The notes under the pieces were generated by a model. The model ran no database searches. It was not told where the DNA came from and was given only the letters and a program-made list of their open reading frames with translations. From assembly GCA_032622095.1 (NCBI GenBank), contig CP136066.1, positions 9,199,784 through 9,263,783 of the forward strand: 64,000 nt of DNA. Direction: 5' to 3'. This document shows positions 1 to 11,414 of the stretch, piece by piece. The DNA comes from Siphonodentalium dalli (lineage: Eukaryota > Mollusca > Scaphopoda > Gadilida > Siphonodentaliidae). The position numbers were made by a program, and so were the translations under genes. How positions within the stretch are numbered: position 1 is the stretch's first letter; each line of letters begins with the position of its first letter.

Positions 1-2
1 TG

Positions 3-170
3 CAATTAGTTTCTGAGTATTTCAAAATAAACGGAAAACGACCTCAGTACAAAAACAATAAACTTCCTTGGTTACACCATGGAAGTATAATAACAATGCC
101 TGAATCAGCTTCAATGGTGTTATTCGGAGACGAACCATATACCCAAACATATGGGATAATTAAGCTACAA
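3..170 (+). CDS. Partial exon of an unidentified protein, cut by the window edge
   Basis: The frame starting at base 3 stays open for 56 codons and ends exactly at a consensus donor (ACAA then GTGAGT, 171-176), so the exon ends in phase 0 and the intron starts at 171. The peptide has a protein-like composition and includes EYFKINGKRPQYKNNKLPWL and then a MPESASMVLFGDEPYTQ stretch. I do not recognise it with confidence. The order V-x-EYFK, LPWL, G, MP-E, G-x-x-YT weakly recalls the C-terminal half of a PAZ domain of Argonaute proteins, but this is too short and divergent to name. The next exon is not visible because a transposon begins about 140 bases downstream. The 5' part of the exon and gene lies outside the window. 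A chance open frame remains possible. Confidence 0.45.
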
Positions 171-654
171 GTGAGTTCAAAACCAAATGGATCCTAAAGT
201 CTGTAAACGTATGTAAAATTAATACACTAGTACAAACTTGTTAAATTCAGTTACAGGACTTATTCGCTCTAGAAACTACAAAACGCAATTGGAAAGCCCT
301 CCTTGTTGTGATTAAAACCCCTGTCACACTCAGGCCGGCGCTCTCACTGCGCTGCAAAAGTACCAACATATGAGTAACACGCAGGAGGAGCGCCGAAAAC
401 TGTCGAAAATTGTCAAACTTTTAAAACAAAGTATGCTCCTATTGCGTTCCTACTTTGTCAAGTCTCACGCTCTTAGTGCGTTCAAGTCGCTGTCATTGTG
501 ATGCTAGTACGTTCACAATAAGTTCGCAAAACGTTCTCTGCGCTGGCGCGGAGAGTATAGATAGCACCTCCTGCGTTCTCCAGTCATAGTCAGTTTTTAT
601 GTTGTGGGGAAAATACCCAACACTCCGCAATAGATTAGCTGTCCGATTAAACTA

Positions 655-935
655 CTGTCACACTCCGCTGCGATCAGGCCGGCGCTTGCATTGCGCTGAA
701 AAATAATCAAAGCGGCAAGCAAAGCGCAGTAAGGTATCCAAGAACGTATTGGTGACGCAGTGGACACTGGCTAGGACGGGAGAGGGTCTCCGTGATCGCC
801 CCAGAGCGCCAGAGCGCCGCGTTTGTTTTGTGCATGCACAAAACAAGCGCAGAGGTTCGGCGTTCTGACCAGGCGTAGTACCGTCGCCATGACAACGCAA
901 AGCGTACTAACAACGCAACGACAACGACTTGAACG
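655..935. repeat. Left copy of a long (~280 bp) inverted repeat
   Basis: This segment is the reverse complement of 2190-2468 with scattered differences. Both copies contain the perfect palindrome GTTTTGTGCATGCACAAAAC or its one-base variant. Because 318-365 also matches the same terminus, the element has two nested copies of its left end, suggesting an internal duplication or an insertion of one copy into another. Confidence 0.65.
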
Positions 936-1640
936 CACTAAGAGCGTTTACGGCGTGGAGGAAACGCAATGAGAGCGCGTGAGAGCGTGAGAATTGACGT
1001 GACAAAGCAGGAACGCAATGGGTCGTACAAAGAGCGCGACGAAAACGTGATAAGCGGGATAGGAGCATAGCTTGTCACGCGCGCCGCATGTATAACTGGT
1101 GGGGGAGTTTCTTGTTTCGCGTGCGGGCTGACATTATCAATGGGTATTTAATTAGTTTTATTTATAGAATGGGAATTTTTGGGATGATTAAAAGTCAAAC
1201 TGCAAGCTGGAGGCCGAGTCCCGTAAAAGGTGCATGTAGTTGGGGAAATTCACTTTCGTTTATTGTGTTAATCAACGTTGATTAATGTTGAATTTTGGTT
1301 TGTGATAAACTATTTGTCAATTACAAATAAAATAAATTTCTGCAGCCCACTGGGGGTTGTGGTCGGAATCGGTCGAGTCGGCCACCGGTTCGTTAATTAG
1401 GTGCTGGTTGTTATTGTTATTTAACGGAATTCTGAGTTGGTCATTCGCAAAACCAATATATTTTATGTTCTACAATTACATTCTTGGGTTTATAATATAT
1501 GATCTTGAGCGCGTTACCATTTCTGACATTGATTCCCTTGTTTTAACAGATTGAAAATTTCTGACAATTTTCCGCGCTTCCACTGTGCGTTACTCGTATT
1601 TTGATACTTTTTCAACTCAAATCAAACGCCAGCCTGATCG

Positions 1641-1860
1641 CAAAGACACACGCAATACAACTATATAATTCAGACATAACATATATCTACCAAAGACACA
1701 CGCAATACAACTATATAATTCAGACATAACAGATACCTACCAAAGACACACACAATACAAATATATAATTCAGACATAACAGATACCTACCAAAGACACA
1801 GGCAATACAACTATATAATTCAGACATAACAGATACCTACCAAAGACACACGCAATACAA
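1641..1860. repeat. 50-bp tandem repeat, about 4.4 copies
   Basis: CAAAGACACACGCAATACAA starts at 1641, 1691, 1741, 1791 and 1841, giving an exact 50-bp period with only a few substitutions between copies. It lies inside the TTAA-flanked element. Confidence 0.9.
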
Positions 1861-2189
1861 CAGTTGGTGTGAGCAGACCGCATTTCAAAGTGGGATCGTA
1901 CTGTAAACCTGCTGTAAACGCCGGATGAACGCCATGTATAACGCTTGGGCGTAGAGCGAGCACCAGAGTCGCAGTGGCAGCACAATGTGGACGTTCTATG
2001 AGCGGGAACCAGCCCATAACACCCCATGACAGCGCAGAAAGAGCGCAATACGTTTTGGACAGAGCCTCATTGAGCGTATTAAGGGCGGGAAAGGCACGTA
2101 GTGAGAATTTGATTAAGCTTACTGTAGTCGCAAAAGACAAGATTAATTCCTTGCTGCGACCACGAGAAGCTAATATGCGCTTTTGCTAC

Positions 2190-2468
2190 GTCCACATAAC
2201 GCTCACGTCGCTCGCTTGGCGCTTTGCTTTGCGCTGCCACGGCGACAGTACTACGTCCTGGTCAGAACGCCGAGCCTCTGCGCTTGTTTTGTGCATGCAT
2301 AAAACAAGCGCGGCGCTCTGGCACCTATGGGCGACCATGGAGATCCTCGCCCGTTGTAGCCAGTGTCCACTGCATCGCCAATCGGTTCTTGGAGACCTTA
2401 GTGCGTTTAGGTGGGCGCTTTGATACTTTTGCAGCGCAATAAGAGCGCCGGCCTGAGTGTGACAGGGG
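2190..2468. repeat. Right copy of the long inverted repeat
   Basis: Inverted partner of 655-935, ending in GTGTGACAGGGG at 2468 directly before TTAA. It carries the GCATGCATAAAAC variant of the internal palindrome. Confidence 0.65.
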
Positions 2469-2727
2469 CTTAAAATGACCCTAGTCCCATTCCGATCGCA
2501 TAATAAATAACCCGTAAAATAAATAAATAATACCAGCACCGGTATTCGGAGATTTCCGTGACTAAACTACGAGTGACGTACTTGTGGGGAGCGAATTAAA
2601 AACACAGATTCGGAGCCGGAGTTTATTATGGGATTGACTATTTCGAGTAACAGGAACGGAACGAGGAACAGGAACGAGTTCCGAGTAACAGAATGACTAT
2701 TTCGAGTAACAGCTAGGAACGAGGAAC

Positions 2728-4140
2728 AGAGATATAAGCTCACATTTCTCGCGTTTTGCTCTATGTAACGATACATATTATAAATCATTCGAAAGGTTAG
2801 CATCTGCCCTTCATTAATATTGCACCATTTAGACACCAATGTTACGAACAAAGCGTACAATTGGCCAGGAATGGCGAGCGTTGAATAAGAAATTAGCTAA
2901 AAACTGGAAAATATCCGACTAACAGAAATCAAGAACAGAGATATAAGCTCACATTTCTCGCGTTTTACGCTATGTAAAAAATACATATTATACATCATTC
3001 GAAAGGTTAACATCTTCCCTTCATTAATATTGCACCATATAGACACCAATATTGCGAACAAAGCGTATATTTGGCCAGGAACGGCGAGCGTTGAATAAGA
3101 AATTAGCTAAACACTGGGAAAAATCCGACTAACAGGAATCAGAAACAGAGATATAAGCTCATATTTCTCGCGTTTTACGCTATGTAAAAATACATATTAT
3201 ACATCATTCGAAAGGTTAGCATCTTCCCTTCATTAATATTGCAACATTTAGACACTAATATTGCGAACAAAGCGTATATTTGGCCAGGAACGGCGAGCGT
3301 TGAATAAGAAATTAGCTAAACACTGGGAAAAATCCGACTAACAGGAATCAGGAACAGAGATATAAGCTCATATTTCTCGCGTTTTACGCTATATAAAAAT
3401 ACATATTATACATCATTCGAAAGGTTAGCATCTTCCCTTCATTAATATTGCACCATTTAGACACCAATGTTGCGAACAAAGCGTACAATTGGCCAGGAAC
3501 GGCGAGCGTTGAATAAGAAATTAGCTAAAAACTGGAAAAAATCCGACTAACAGGAATCAAGAACAGAGATATAAGCTCACATTTCTCGCGTTTTACGCTA
3601 TGTAAAAATACATATTATACATCATTCGAAAGGTTAGCATATCCCCTTCATTAATATTGCAACAGTTAGACACTAATATTGCGAACAAAGCGTACATTTG
3701 GCCAGGAACGGCGAGTGTTGAATAAGAAATTAGCTAAAAACTGGAAATAATCCGACTAACAGGAATCAGGAACAGAGATATAAGCTCACATTTCTCGCGT
3801 TTTACGTTATGTATAAATACATATTATACATCATTCGAAAGGTTAGCATCTTGCCTTCATTAATATTGCACCATTTAGACACCAATGTTGCGAACAAAGC
3901 GTACAATTGGCCAGGAACGGCGAGCGTTGAATAAGAATTTAGCTAAAAACTAGAAAATATCCGGCTAACAGGAATCAGGAACAGAGATATAAGCGCATAT
4001 TACTCGCGTTTTACGCTATGTAAAAATACATATTATACATCATTCGAAAGGTTAGCATCTCCCCTTCATTAATATTGCAACATTTAGATATTACTTTTGC
4101 GAACAAAGCGTACAATTGGCCAGGAACGGTGAGCGTTGAA
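2728..4140. repeat. 209-bp tandem array, left arm (about 7 units)
   Basis: GATATAAGCT (one variant reads GATATAAGCG) begins at 2731, 2940, 3150, 3359, 3569, 3778 and 3986, so the period is 208-210 bp. Each unit contains CATCATTCGAAAGGTTAGCA and GCGAACAAAGCGTA motifs. Confidence 0.9.
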
Positions 4141-4580
4141 TCAGAAATTAGCACCCCGAAGAACGTACGTAACTTATTCTTCGTAGAAAATCGCAGATTT
4201 CTCACGAATTACGCAACGTCACTGCTAAGTATTTACAGAAATGGAAAGAGTATCATTCACTATATTCATTTCTGTATCATAAAATGCTTTTTGTGCAATA
4301 AAGTTCAGACAAAGTGTGAAAATGATTGATATCTTTTAGGCGAAATCTTAGATTCCCCGGACAAATATCTATATATAGGATATATGGCGCAGCCAATCAG
4401 AAAATTCAGTAGGCGGGGTTATCTCAAACCAGGCATAGGAACAGATTATGTACGAATTGACGAATTTGAAGTAACAGGAACGAGGACGAGACCAATTCGA
4501 AAGAACATCTGGAACGGTATATGTCAAGACACAGGCTCAGCTCTCGGTTTCCTGTTCAAAGCATCCACCACAAGATAAAA
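4141..4580 (+). repeat. Unique core of the left foldback arm
   Basis: This stretch, starting AGCACCCCGAAGAACGTACG, is not part of the 209-bp units. It is the near-identical reverse complement of 8140-8580. It includes a 64-codon ORF (4384-4578, starting MAQPIRKFSRRGYLK). A one-base difference from the right arm (GTCAAGACAC versus GTCAAAGACAC) changes the frame after about 48 codons. I do not recognise the peptide. Confidence 0.6.
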
Positions 4581-5427
4581 GAAAGTGAACACAAAATACT
4601 CTTTATACACCAGTCGAAAACATGGCCTCTCCACTTCATGAATATTGCAACAGTGAAACGATACTTATGAGAACTATGCGAATAATTGGGCTAGGAACGT
4701 CGATCGGTGAATCATAAATTATCCAAAACGGAACGAGGAACAGGAACGAGTTCCGAGTAACAGAATGACTATTTCGAGTAACAGGAACGAGGAACAGAGA
4801 TATAATCTCACATTTCTCGCGTTTTGCTCTATGTAACGATACATATTATACATCATTCGAAAGGTTAGCATAGCCCCTTCATTAATAGTGCAACATTTAG
4901 ACACTAATATTGCGAACAAAGCGTACACTTGGCCAGGAACGGCGAGCGTTGAATAAGAAATTAGCTAAAAACGAACAAATCCGAGTACAGGGAATCAGGA
5001 ACAGAGATATAAGCTCACATTTCTCGCGTTTTGCGCTATGTAACGATACATATTATACATCATTCGAAAGGTTATCATATCCCCTTTATTAATATTGCAA
5101 TATTTAGACACTAACATTGCGAACAAAGCGTACACTTGGCCAGGAACGGCGAGCGTTGAATAAGAAATTAGCTAAAAAACGAAAAAATCCGAATACCGGG
5201 AATCAGGAACAGAGATATAAGCTCACATTTCTCGCGTTTTGCGCTATGTAACGATACATGTTGCAATATTAATGAAGGGGATATGCTAACCTTTCGAATG
5301 ATGTATAATATGTATCGTTACATAGCGCAAAACGCGAGAAATGTGAGCTTATATCTCTGTTCCTGATTCCCGGTACTCGGATTTTTTCGTTTTTAGCTAA
5401 TTTCTTATTCAACGCTCGCCGTTCCTG

Positions 5428-7349
5428 GGCCCTGTTTCATGAAAGCAACTTATGACATAGTTGGGACTTAAGATGGTCATAAGTTCAAACTTCAGTCATA
5501 AGTGCGTTTCACGAACAAGGTCTTAACTTAAGATGGTCTTAACTTCGGTCTTAACTTTAAGACTGCTGTGAGGTGTCATAAGATAATCTTAAAGTTAAGA
5601 CCCACGTGATAAGTGGCATATCGACCACAAGTATGGCGGCCTATGTTATTTTGCAATTACGGAGATATCGGTACATTGTCTGGGTGGGAAATTCGTCGTC
5701 TGGTATACAGGGTCGTGGCTACAGAGTGAGAGGGGGTGATCGCCTCGAAATGTCCAACTGCACCCCCTTAAACAACACCAAATTCTCTTTGGGTTTAAAC
5801 ATTCCAACTGTTACCTCAAACTTTCCAAAACCAAAGTTTGGAGTGGGCAACCCCCCACCGTATAACCATAGGGTTAGTTTGGTAAAAACAATTCAGAGCA
5901 CAGGCTTATCATCAGGGACGTGGCGAATGGGGTTTGTGTGTTGTCTACCCCCCCCCCCCAACCACACACACGCACACACATACTTTGGTCAAAATGTTTA
6001 GCAATTGGAAATTTCATGCCTGACAACAACATTAATCGTACACTATATATAGGTTTCAATTGTTTGAATTTCTAACTAGTAAAGGAATGTGTTGTTTTAG
6101 ACAAACAGCAGCAACCGAAAATCACCAACTTCAGGGGCGTCAGGTTAGAAATTTCGAAGTGTTGGAATCTTTGAGATACCAATTGGAAAGTTTAAATCCA
6201 ACGGGTGGGGTGGACATGGCATTTCGCGAACATGGAAGTTTGGCCCGGTTCAATTAATGGGCGGTTGCAGTTGGAAATTGCACGATGTACCCCCCCCCCA
6301 CCCCCACAGAGACCAACTAGCCACCCCCGCCCCTCGTCGAATGTAGGATATAGTCAATTGTCAGCTGTGCATGTGACCTATAGATAATATATATTATAAA
6401 ATTGTATTACCCACGAATTAAACTTTTGATAAGAATTATGGCCTAGCTCAAAGCTCACAATCTCCTCTATGTTATTCCATATGTGTGTGGGGAGATGGGG
6501 TAAAATGAGATCAATTAATGTATTGATTCTTTCCTCTTTCCAATTTCCGTCGGCTGTTTACAAAGCAGATATGTCATATAGGAAAGGTAACACAAACGCT
6601 CTTTATCAAAATATGTTTTAGAAATAGTGACAATTTTCTATAGAGAATATTATTTTTATTGAGTTTATGCCCACGCCCATATGTCGTGATTTTCAAGGCT
6701 GTCCAAATTTTTGTCATGTTTTTTTTTTGCAGGGGTGTGATGACCGTTGTACAGCATACTGTATATATGATATACACACCCGTAACGATAACACCCCTTA
6801 ATACGAATGTGCTAATGAAAACGTAGTTATATATATATCCATGGTATGACAACCGCATAAAACATCTGCATAAAAAATAATTAAAAAGTTACTCTAACAA
6901 AAAAAAATTATTTCCCTTTGAATCGAAAAACATGTACTCATGTTCGAATTCACATCGTGGAACTCATACAAGTCTAAGATCCATATGCGAATATAAGGCC
7001 ACTGACTATAAACACTAAGGTACATGCGCTGATTCGCCCACCCCACCCCAGCCGCTGTCCAGCATCCCTGTTACACAATAATGTCAACTCGGACTCGGCT
7101 CTTTCTCGATAACCTCTCAATGCCGTACATAAAGATTGCACAAGCCCACATTTTTTTGTTCCGGACTGTAGAAAATTGTCGGTAACCAGTCTAAATGAGC
7201 GGGAACTTAACTTACTACTTAAGTAGGACTTAATCTTGTTTTGTGAAACGCGTTCTTGAAACGGAAAAGTTACATCATAAGATCCACCTTTGATCTTAGA
7301 TTAAGTCCATCTTAAGATAATCTTATGACCTTGCTTCATGAAACAGGCC
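5428..7349. mobile_element. DNA transposon inserted near the foldback apex
   Basis: The left end GCCCTGTTTCATGAAAGCAA and the right end (reverse complement GGGCCTGTTTCATGAAGCAA) form terminal inverted repeats. About 150 bp at each end is rich in CTTAAG and CTTATGA motifs in opposite orientation. CTGG is repeated on both sides, consistent with a 4-bp duplication of the host sequence TTCCTGGCCAAG. The interior is noncoding, with C-homopolymers at 5950 and 6292. The termini resemble some PIF/Harbinger- or ISL2EU-like elements, but I cannot assign the superfamily. Confidence 0.6.
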
Positions 7350-8140
7350 CCTGGCCAAGTGTACGCTTTGTTCGCAATATTAGTGTCTAAATGTTGCACT
7401 ATTAATGAAGGGGCTATGCTAACCTTTCGAATGATGTATAATATGTATCGTTACATAGAGCAAAACGCGAGAAATGTGAGCTTATATCTCTGTTCCTGGT
7501 TCCTGTTACTCGAAATAGTCATTCTGTAATCTGTTACTCGGAACTCGTTCCTGTTCCTCGTTCCGTTTTGGATAATTTATGATTCACCGATCGACGTTCC
7601 TAGCCCAATTATTCGCATAGTTCTCATAAGTATCGTTTCACTGTTGCAATATTCATGAAGTGGAGAGGCCATGTTTTCGACTGGTGTATAAAGAGTATTT
7701 TTTGATTGCGTAAAACGCGAGAACATTAAGTTTATATCTCTGTTACTCGGAAAAAGTTTACGTTTTGCTAATTTCCGATTCACAGCTCGATGTTCGTGGC
7801 CAGATATACGCATAGTTCTCAATAGTAGTGTTTAAATGTTGTAATATTAAAGAAGGAATGTTGCATTGCTTTCGAATGATGTATAATATGTATTGTTTCA
7901 TAGCTTAAAGCGTGAGACATTTGAGCTTTGTTCCTCATTCCTGTTACTCCAAATAGTCGCTGCTTCACCATAAGTTGTTCCTGTTCTTTAAATAATTGTG
8001 AAGTGTGTGATTGGGAGGGGGGGGGTTGTAACACCGGGATGGTCGAAAGGGCCAATAGGCCCTTTCCTTCACCCCTCATATTTTTGCCTTTATTGCGTAC
8101 ATAAGAAGAAAAAAGGAGCAATTTTTGACCTTTTTTGTGT
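7350..8140. repeat. Inner part of the right foldback arm
   Basis: 7350-7700 is the inverted copy of about 4590-4950 (GTGTACGCTTTGTTCGCAAT onward). 7700-8140 has no left-arm partner, so the left arm appears to have lost it. Confidence 0.6.
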
Positions 8141-8346
8141 TCACTTTCTTTTATCTTGTGGTGGATGCTTTGAACAGGAAACCGAGAGCTGAGCCTGTGT
8201 CTTTGACATATACCGTTCCAGATGTTCTTTCGAATTGGTCTCGTCCTCGTTCCTGTTACTTCAAATTCGTCAATTCGTACATAATCTGTTCCTATGCCTG
8301 GTTTGAGATAACCCCGCCTACTGAATTTTCTGATTGGCTGCGCCAT
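7819..8346 (-). CDS. 175-codon ORF in the right foldback arm, function unknown
   Basis: This is the longest open frame in the window. Its first ~48 residues (MAQPIRKFSRRGYLKPGIG onward) match the truncated ORF in the left arm at 4384-4578. The rest runs through arm-specific sequence and part of a 209-bp-like unit near its end. There is no recognisable domain, membrane segment or catalytic motif. Because the start lies in repeated DNA whose other copy has a frameshift, and the 3' part is low-complexity and rich in K, H and S, I regard it as possibly chance. It is listed because a transposon-encoded accessory protein cannot be excluded. Confidence 0.15.
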   Translation of the reverse strand: MAQPIRKFSRRGYLKPGIGTDYVRIDEFEVTGTRTRPIRKNIWNGICQRHRLSSRFPVQSIHHKIKESEHKKGQKLLLFSSYVRNKGKNMRGEGKGLLALSTIPVLQPPPSQSHTSQLFKEQEQLMVKQRLFGVTGMRNKAQMSHALSYETIHIIHHSKAMQHSFFNITTFKHYY

Positions 8347-8599
8347 ATATCCTATATATAGATATTTGTCCGGGGAATCTAAGATTTCGCCTAAAAGATA
8401 TCAATCATTTTCACACTTTGTCTGAACTTTATTGCACAAAAAGCATTTTATGATACAGAAATGAATATAGTGAATGATACTCTTTCCATTTCTGTAAATA
8501 CTTGGCAGTGACGTTGCGTAATTCGTGAGAAATCTGCGACTTTCTACGAAGAATAAGTTACGTACGTTCTTCGGGGTGCTAATTTCTGATTCAACGCTC

Positions 8600-9475
8600 A
8601 CCGTTCCTGGCCAATTGTACGCTTTGTTCGCAAAAGTAATATCTCAATGTTGCAATATTAATGAAGGGGAGATGCTAACCTTTCGAATGATGTATAATAT
8701 GTATTTTTACATAGCGTAAAACGCGAGTAATATGCGCTTATATCTCTGTTCCTGATTCCTGTTAGTCGGATATTTTCCAGTTTTTAGCTAATTTCTTATT
8801 CAACGCTCGCCGTTCCTGGCCAATTGTACGCTTTGTTCGCAACATTGGTGTCTAAATCGTGCAATATTAATGAAGGGAAGATGCTAACCTTTCGAAAGAT
8901 GTATAATATGTATTTTTACTTAGCGTAAAACGCGAGAAATGTGAGCTTATATCTCTGTTCCTGATTCCTGTTAGTCGGATTTTTTCCAGTTTTTAGCTAA
9001 TTTCTTATTCAACACTCGCCGTTCCTGGCCAAATGTACGCTTTGTTCGCAATATTAGTGTCTAAATGTTGCAATATTAATGAAGGGGATATGCTAACCTT
9101 TCGATTGATGTATAATATGTATTTTTACATAGCGTAAAACGCGAGAAATGTGAGCTTATATCTCTGTTCCTGATTCCTGTTAGTCGGATTTTTTCCAGTT
9201 TTTAGCTAATTTCTTATTCAACACTCGCCGTTCCTGGCCAAATGTACGCTTTGTTCGCAATATTAGTGTCGAAATGTTGCAATATTAATGAAGGGGCTAT
9301 GCTAACATTTCGAATGATGTATAATATGCATCGTTACATAGAGCAAAACGCGAGAAATGTGAGCTTATATCTCTGTTCCTCGTTCCTGTTACTCGAAATA
9401 GTCATTCTGTTACTCGGAACTCGTTCCTGTTCCTCGTTCCGTTCCTGTTACTCGAAATAGTCAATCCCGTTTATT
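8600..9475. repeat. 209-bp tandem array, right arm, inverted
   Basis: AGCTTATATC (the reverse of GATATAAGCT; one variant reads CGCTTATATC) recurs at 8735, 8944, 9153 and 9362, giving the same 209-bp period as the left arm in the opposite orientation. Confidence 0.9.
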
Positions 9476-9985
9476 ATGCAGACTACGAGGACGTAATCGT
9501 AAGTCAGCCGATACTAACATGCGGAGTCGTATGTGCGCGTGTGGTGTATAGATTACGTTACGCTTTGGCCGTTTATCTGGAATAGAAGACAATAGCTATG
9601 TGAATAAAGTAATTAATAGCCCCTAGAATGATTGTTGTTTTTGTAGCCATTAATAATTAACATGCCGGCACATGTCTGTTTTGGTAAATAGATGGCGGTA
9701 ATAGTGCTTTGATTGTCTCGCGTATTCACTCGGTGATTTGTAATCACTCAGTGACTATTCATCAGTGTCAGTCGCGAACTTGTTTGCACTCTATATGCCA
9801 CAAAGTGAATAGAAAGAATTCGAACATTATCTCTCTGATCATACATATATAAGAAGCGCCCAAATTTATATAAACACTGGGCTGAATAATGTTAACTCTA
9901 TTTATGCGCCTTTGTTTTGTGTTTGTTTGTTGTTTTACTTTCGATATAAATATCGCGAGTATCTGTCATCTCCACATATTCCAAG

Positions 9986-10135
9986 ATGGCTAGTAGATGT
10001 AGTGTGTTCAGTTGTAGGCGGGCTAGCGATCCATTATTTACTACCTCCAAAAAGACAAGACAGTGCGTAATTTGGAACGCTCTTTATTGTCTACCGCTTT
10101 TGGGAGACGGAAGCATGGACGCTCTTTATATTTAA
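9986..10135 (+). CDS. Small ORF, possible start of a cysteine-rich (THAP-like?) protein
   Basis: A 49-residue ORF starts at ATGGCTAGTAGATG in good initiation context (CAAGATGG). It begins MASRCSVFSCRRASD and continues with a basic stretch KKTRQCVIWNAL. The C-x4-C start followed by basic residues and a tryptophan is loosely like the N-terminus of THAP zinc-finger proteins, but the ORF ends in a repeated AACGCTCTTTAT segment and no continuation was found. It may be a first exon, a pseudogene fragment or chance. Confidence 0.2.
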   Translation: MASRCSVFSCRRASDPLFTTSKKTRQCVIWNALYCLPLLGDGSMDALYI

Positions 10136-10252
10136 TTGTCACAATACCACATACAAAATCACCCATGACATTGAAATAGAGCACGTTCATAATTGAGAAC
10201 GCTCTTTATTGTCTACACCGCGACGAAAACATGGACGCTCTTTATTAGAGGC
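10072..10252. repeat. Duplicated ~60-bp segment with AACGCTCTTTAT motifs
   Basis: The block AACGCTCTTTATTGTCTAC...GCATGGACGCTCTTTAT (10074-10130) is repeated at 10195-10245. The same 12-bp core occurs in other elements (6595, 43709, 43748, 60528, 60567). Confidence 0.6.
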
Positions 10253-11414
10253 AATCATTGGAGTTTTTCTATGCTAACAATTCAAAAAAAATCCTCTCTA
10301 GAAAGTCAATATGTGCCATCAAAACGTAAAATAAAACAAACAACAAACTGAAAAACAATGCCAGGCTAGCCTTCAATTAAAACAAATATCGTTATGCCAA
10401 ACTGCAGCCTAACTAATAATTATTGTAGTTTCAACAGTCTGTTGTGTGTTCCAGTGAATTATTTTGTTTACTCACTTATCGATCTTGACTGGAAGGATTT
10501 TAGCAAGCTGTTCACAGTCGTGCACTTCTCCACACAAAATGTTTCTTGTGAAGAAACAGACAGGAACATTATTATGACGAATTCAAGCCATCATGATACA
10601 TGTACTAGTACAATAACTACCACCTTTTTAATCACACCCATTTGTAATTAATTGTACGCATATAGCGCACAACGGGGTGACACTAATGTGTAAACTAGCT
10701 TCCGAAATTGGTACCATACAACGAAGAATGAAGTACCGGTATATGGCCAAACTTGTATTCTTTCAGAAACAGTTAAATTAGTTTTGCACGAAATTCCGCT
10801 CGATCATTGCATTTCTGCATAAATTAATCTCATTTCAAATAACTTTTATCGCATCAAAGTGCATTTTAGCCATCATTATTCGTTATATAATCCACATTCT
10901 AGTAAAGCCAGTTCATAATTCAGCACATTCAATCAGTTTTATTCCGTGATCGCTATTTATCGTAAAGGCTTAGGTAATTATCCAGCGTAATTTATCAACT
11001 CGTTATGCGATTGGCGGAATTATTTCAAGCTCCACCCACCGCTGTCATCGGTAAGCGTCGATGCAGATGATCGGTCATGTGACCGCAGTGTAGTCATGTG
11101 ATCGCACTCATTGACTGACTTCGGATATTTCCGCGATTTTTTTAATATCATAATAATATAAATACTATCTGCTCGATTTTGAATTTTCTTGGCGAAATGG
11201 GTCTGTTAGACATATATTATTATTATTATGACGATAAAAAAAATATTTTTTTGAGAGACTAATTCCTTTAAGCAAAATGTATGTATAACATATAAGCTCA
11301 TTCTTGGCAGTATATTGGCTAGTCAATTCAAAAATGAAATAGAAGTACATAAATGAATTACACTATAAGCCTCAAAACAACTCAAAATGTTAAGTCTACA
11401 ATACAGATATGTAC
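10253..11414. other. No recognisable gene
   Basis: AT-rich sequence. The open frames here (61 and 85 codons) have no splice support or recognisable motif. I see no clear repeat. Confidence 0.4.

Larger units (their letters stand above)
316..2469. mobile_element. TTAA-flanked DNA transposon remnant with inverted ends
   Basis: The left end (CCCCTGTCACACTCAGGCCG, from 318) reappears inverted at the right end (2449-2468) and the match continues inward. TTAA lies at 312-315 and 2470-2473, with one extra base on one side. This fits a piggyBac- or Kolobok-type TTAA target, but no transposase ORF is present, so it is non-autonomous or gutted. The interior is rich in AGAGCG and AACGCA motifs and contains a 50-bp tandem array. 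ORFs here (up to 149 codons) sit inside the inverted ends and are probably chance. Confidence 0.6.
2566..9495. mobile_element. Giant foldback element with tandem-repeat arms
   Basis: The left arm (about 2587-5260) is the inverted counterpart of the right arm (5260-5427 plus about 7350-9475). Both arms carry 209-bp tandem units, a unique ~450-bp segment and a segment rich in GGAACGAG. Similar short sequences flank the whole (ACTACGAGTGACGTA at 2566 and ACTACGAGGACGTA at 9482), which might be a target duplication. Long inverted repeats built of tandem units are the hallmark of Foldback/Galileo-type and sea-urchin TU-type transposons; assignment to either is inference. No transposase is visible. 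The region near the apex is interrupted by a second transposon (5428-7349), and the left arm lacks ~430 bp present in the right arm (7700-8140). Confidence 0.7.

Noticed and set aside
1974-2539. ORFs of 117-149 codons at the right end of the first transposon
   Set aside because: They lie within the long inverted repeat, occur on both strands and have no transposase motif.
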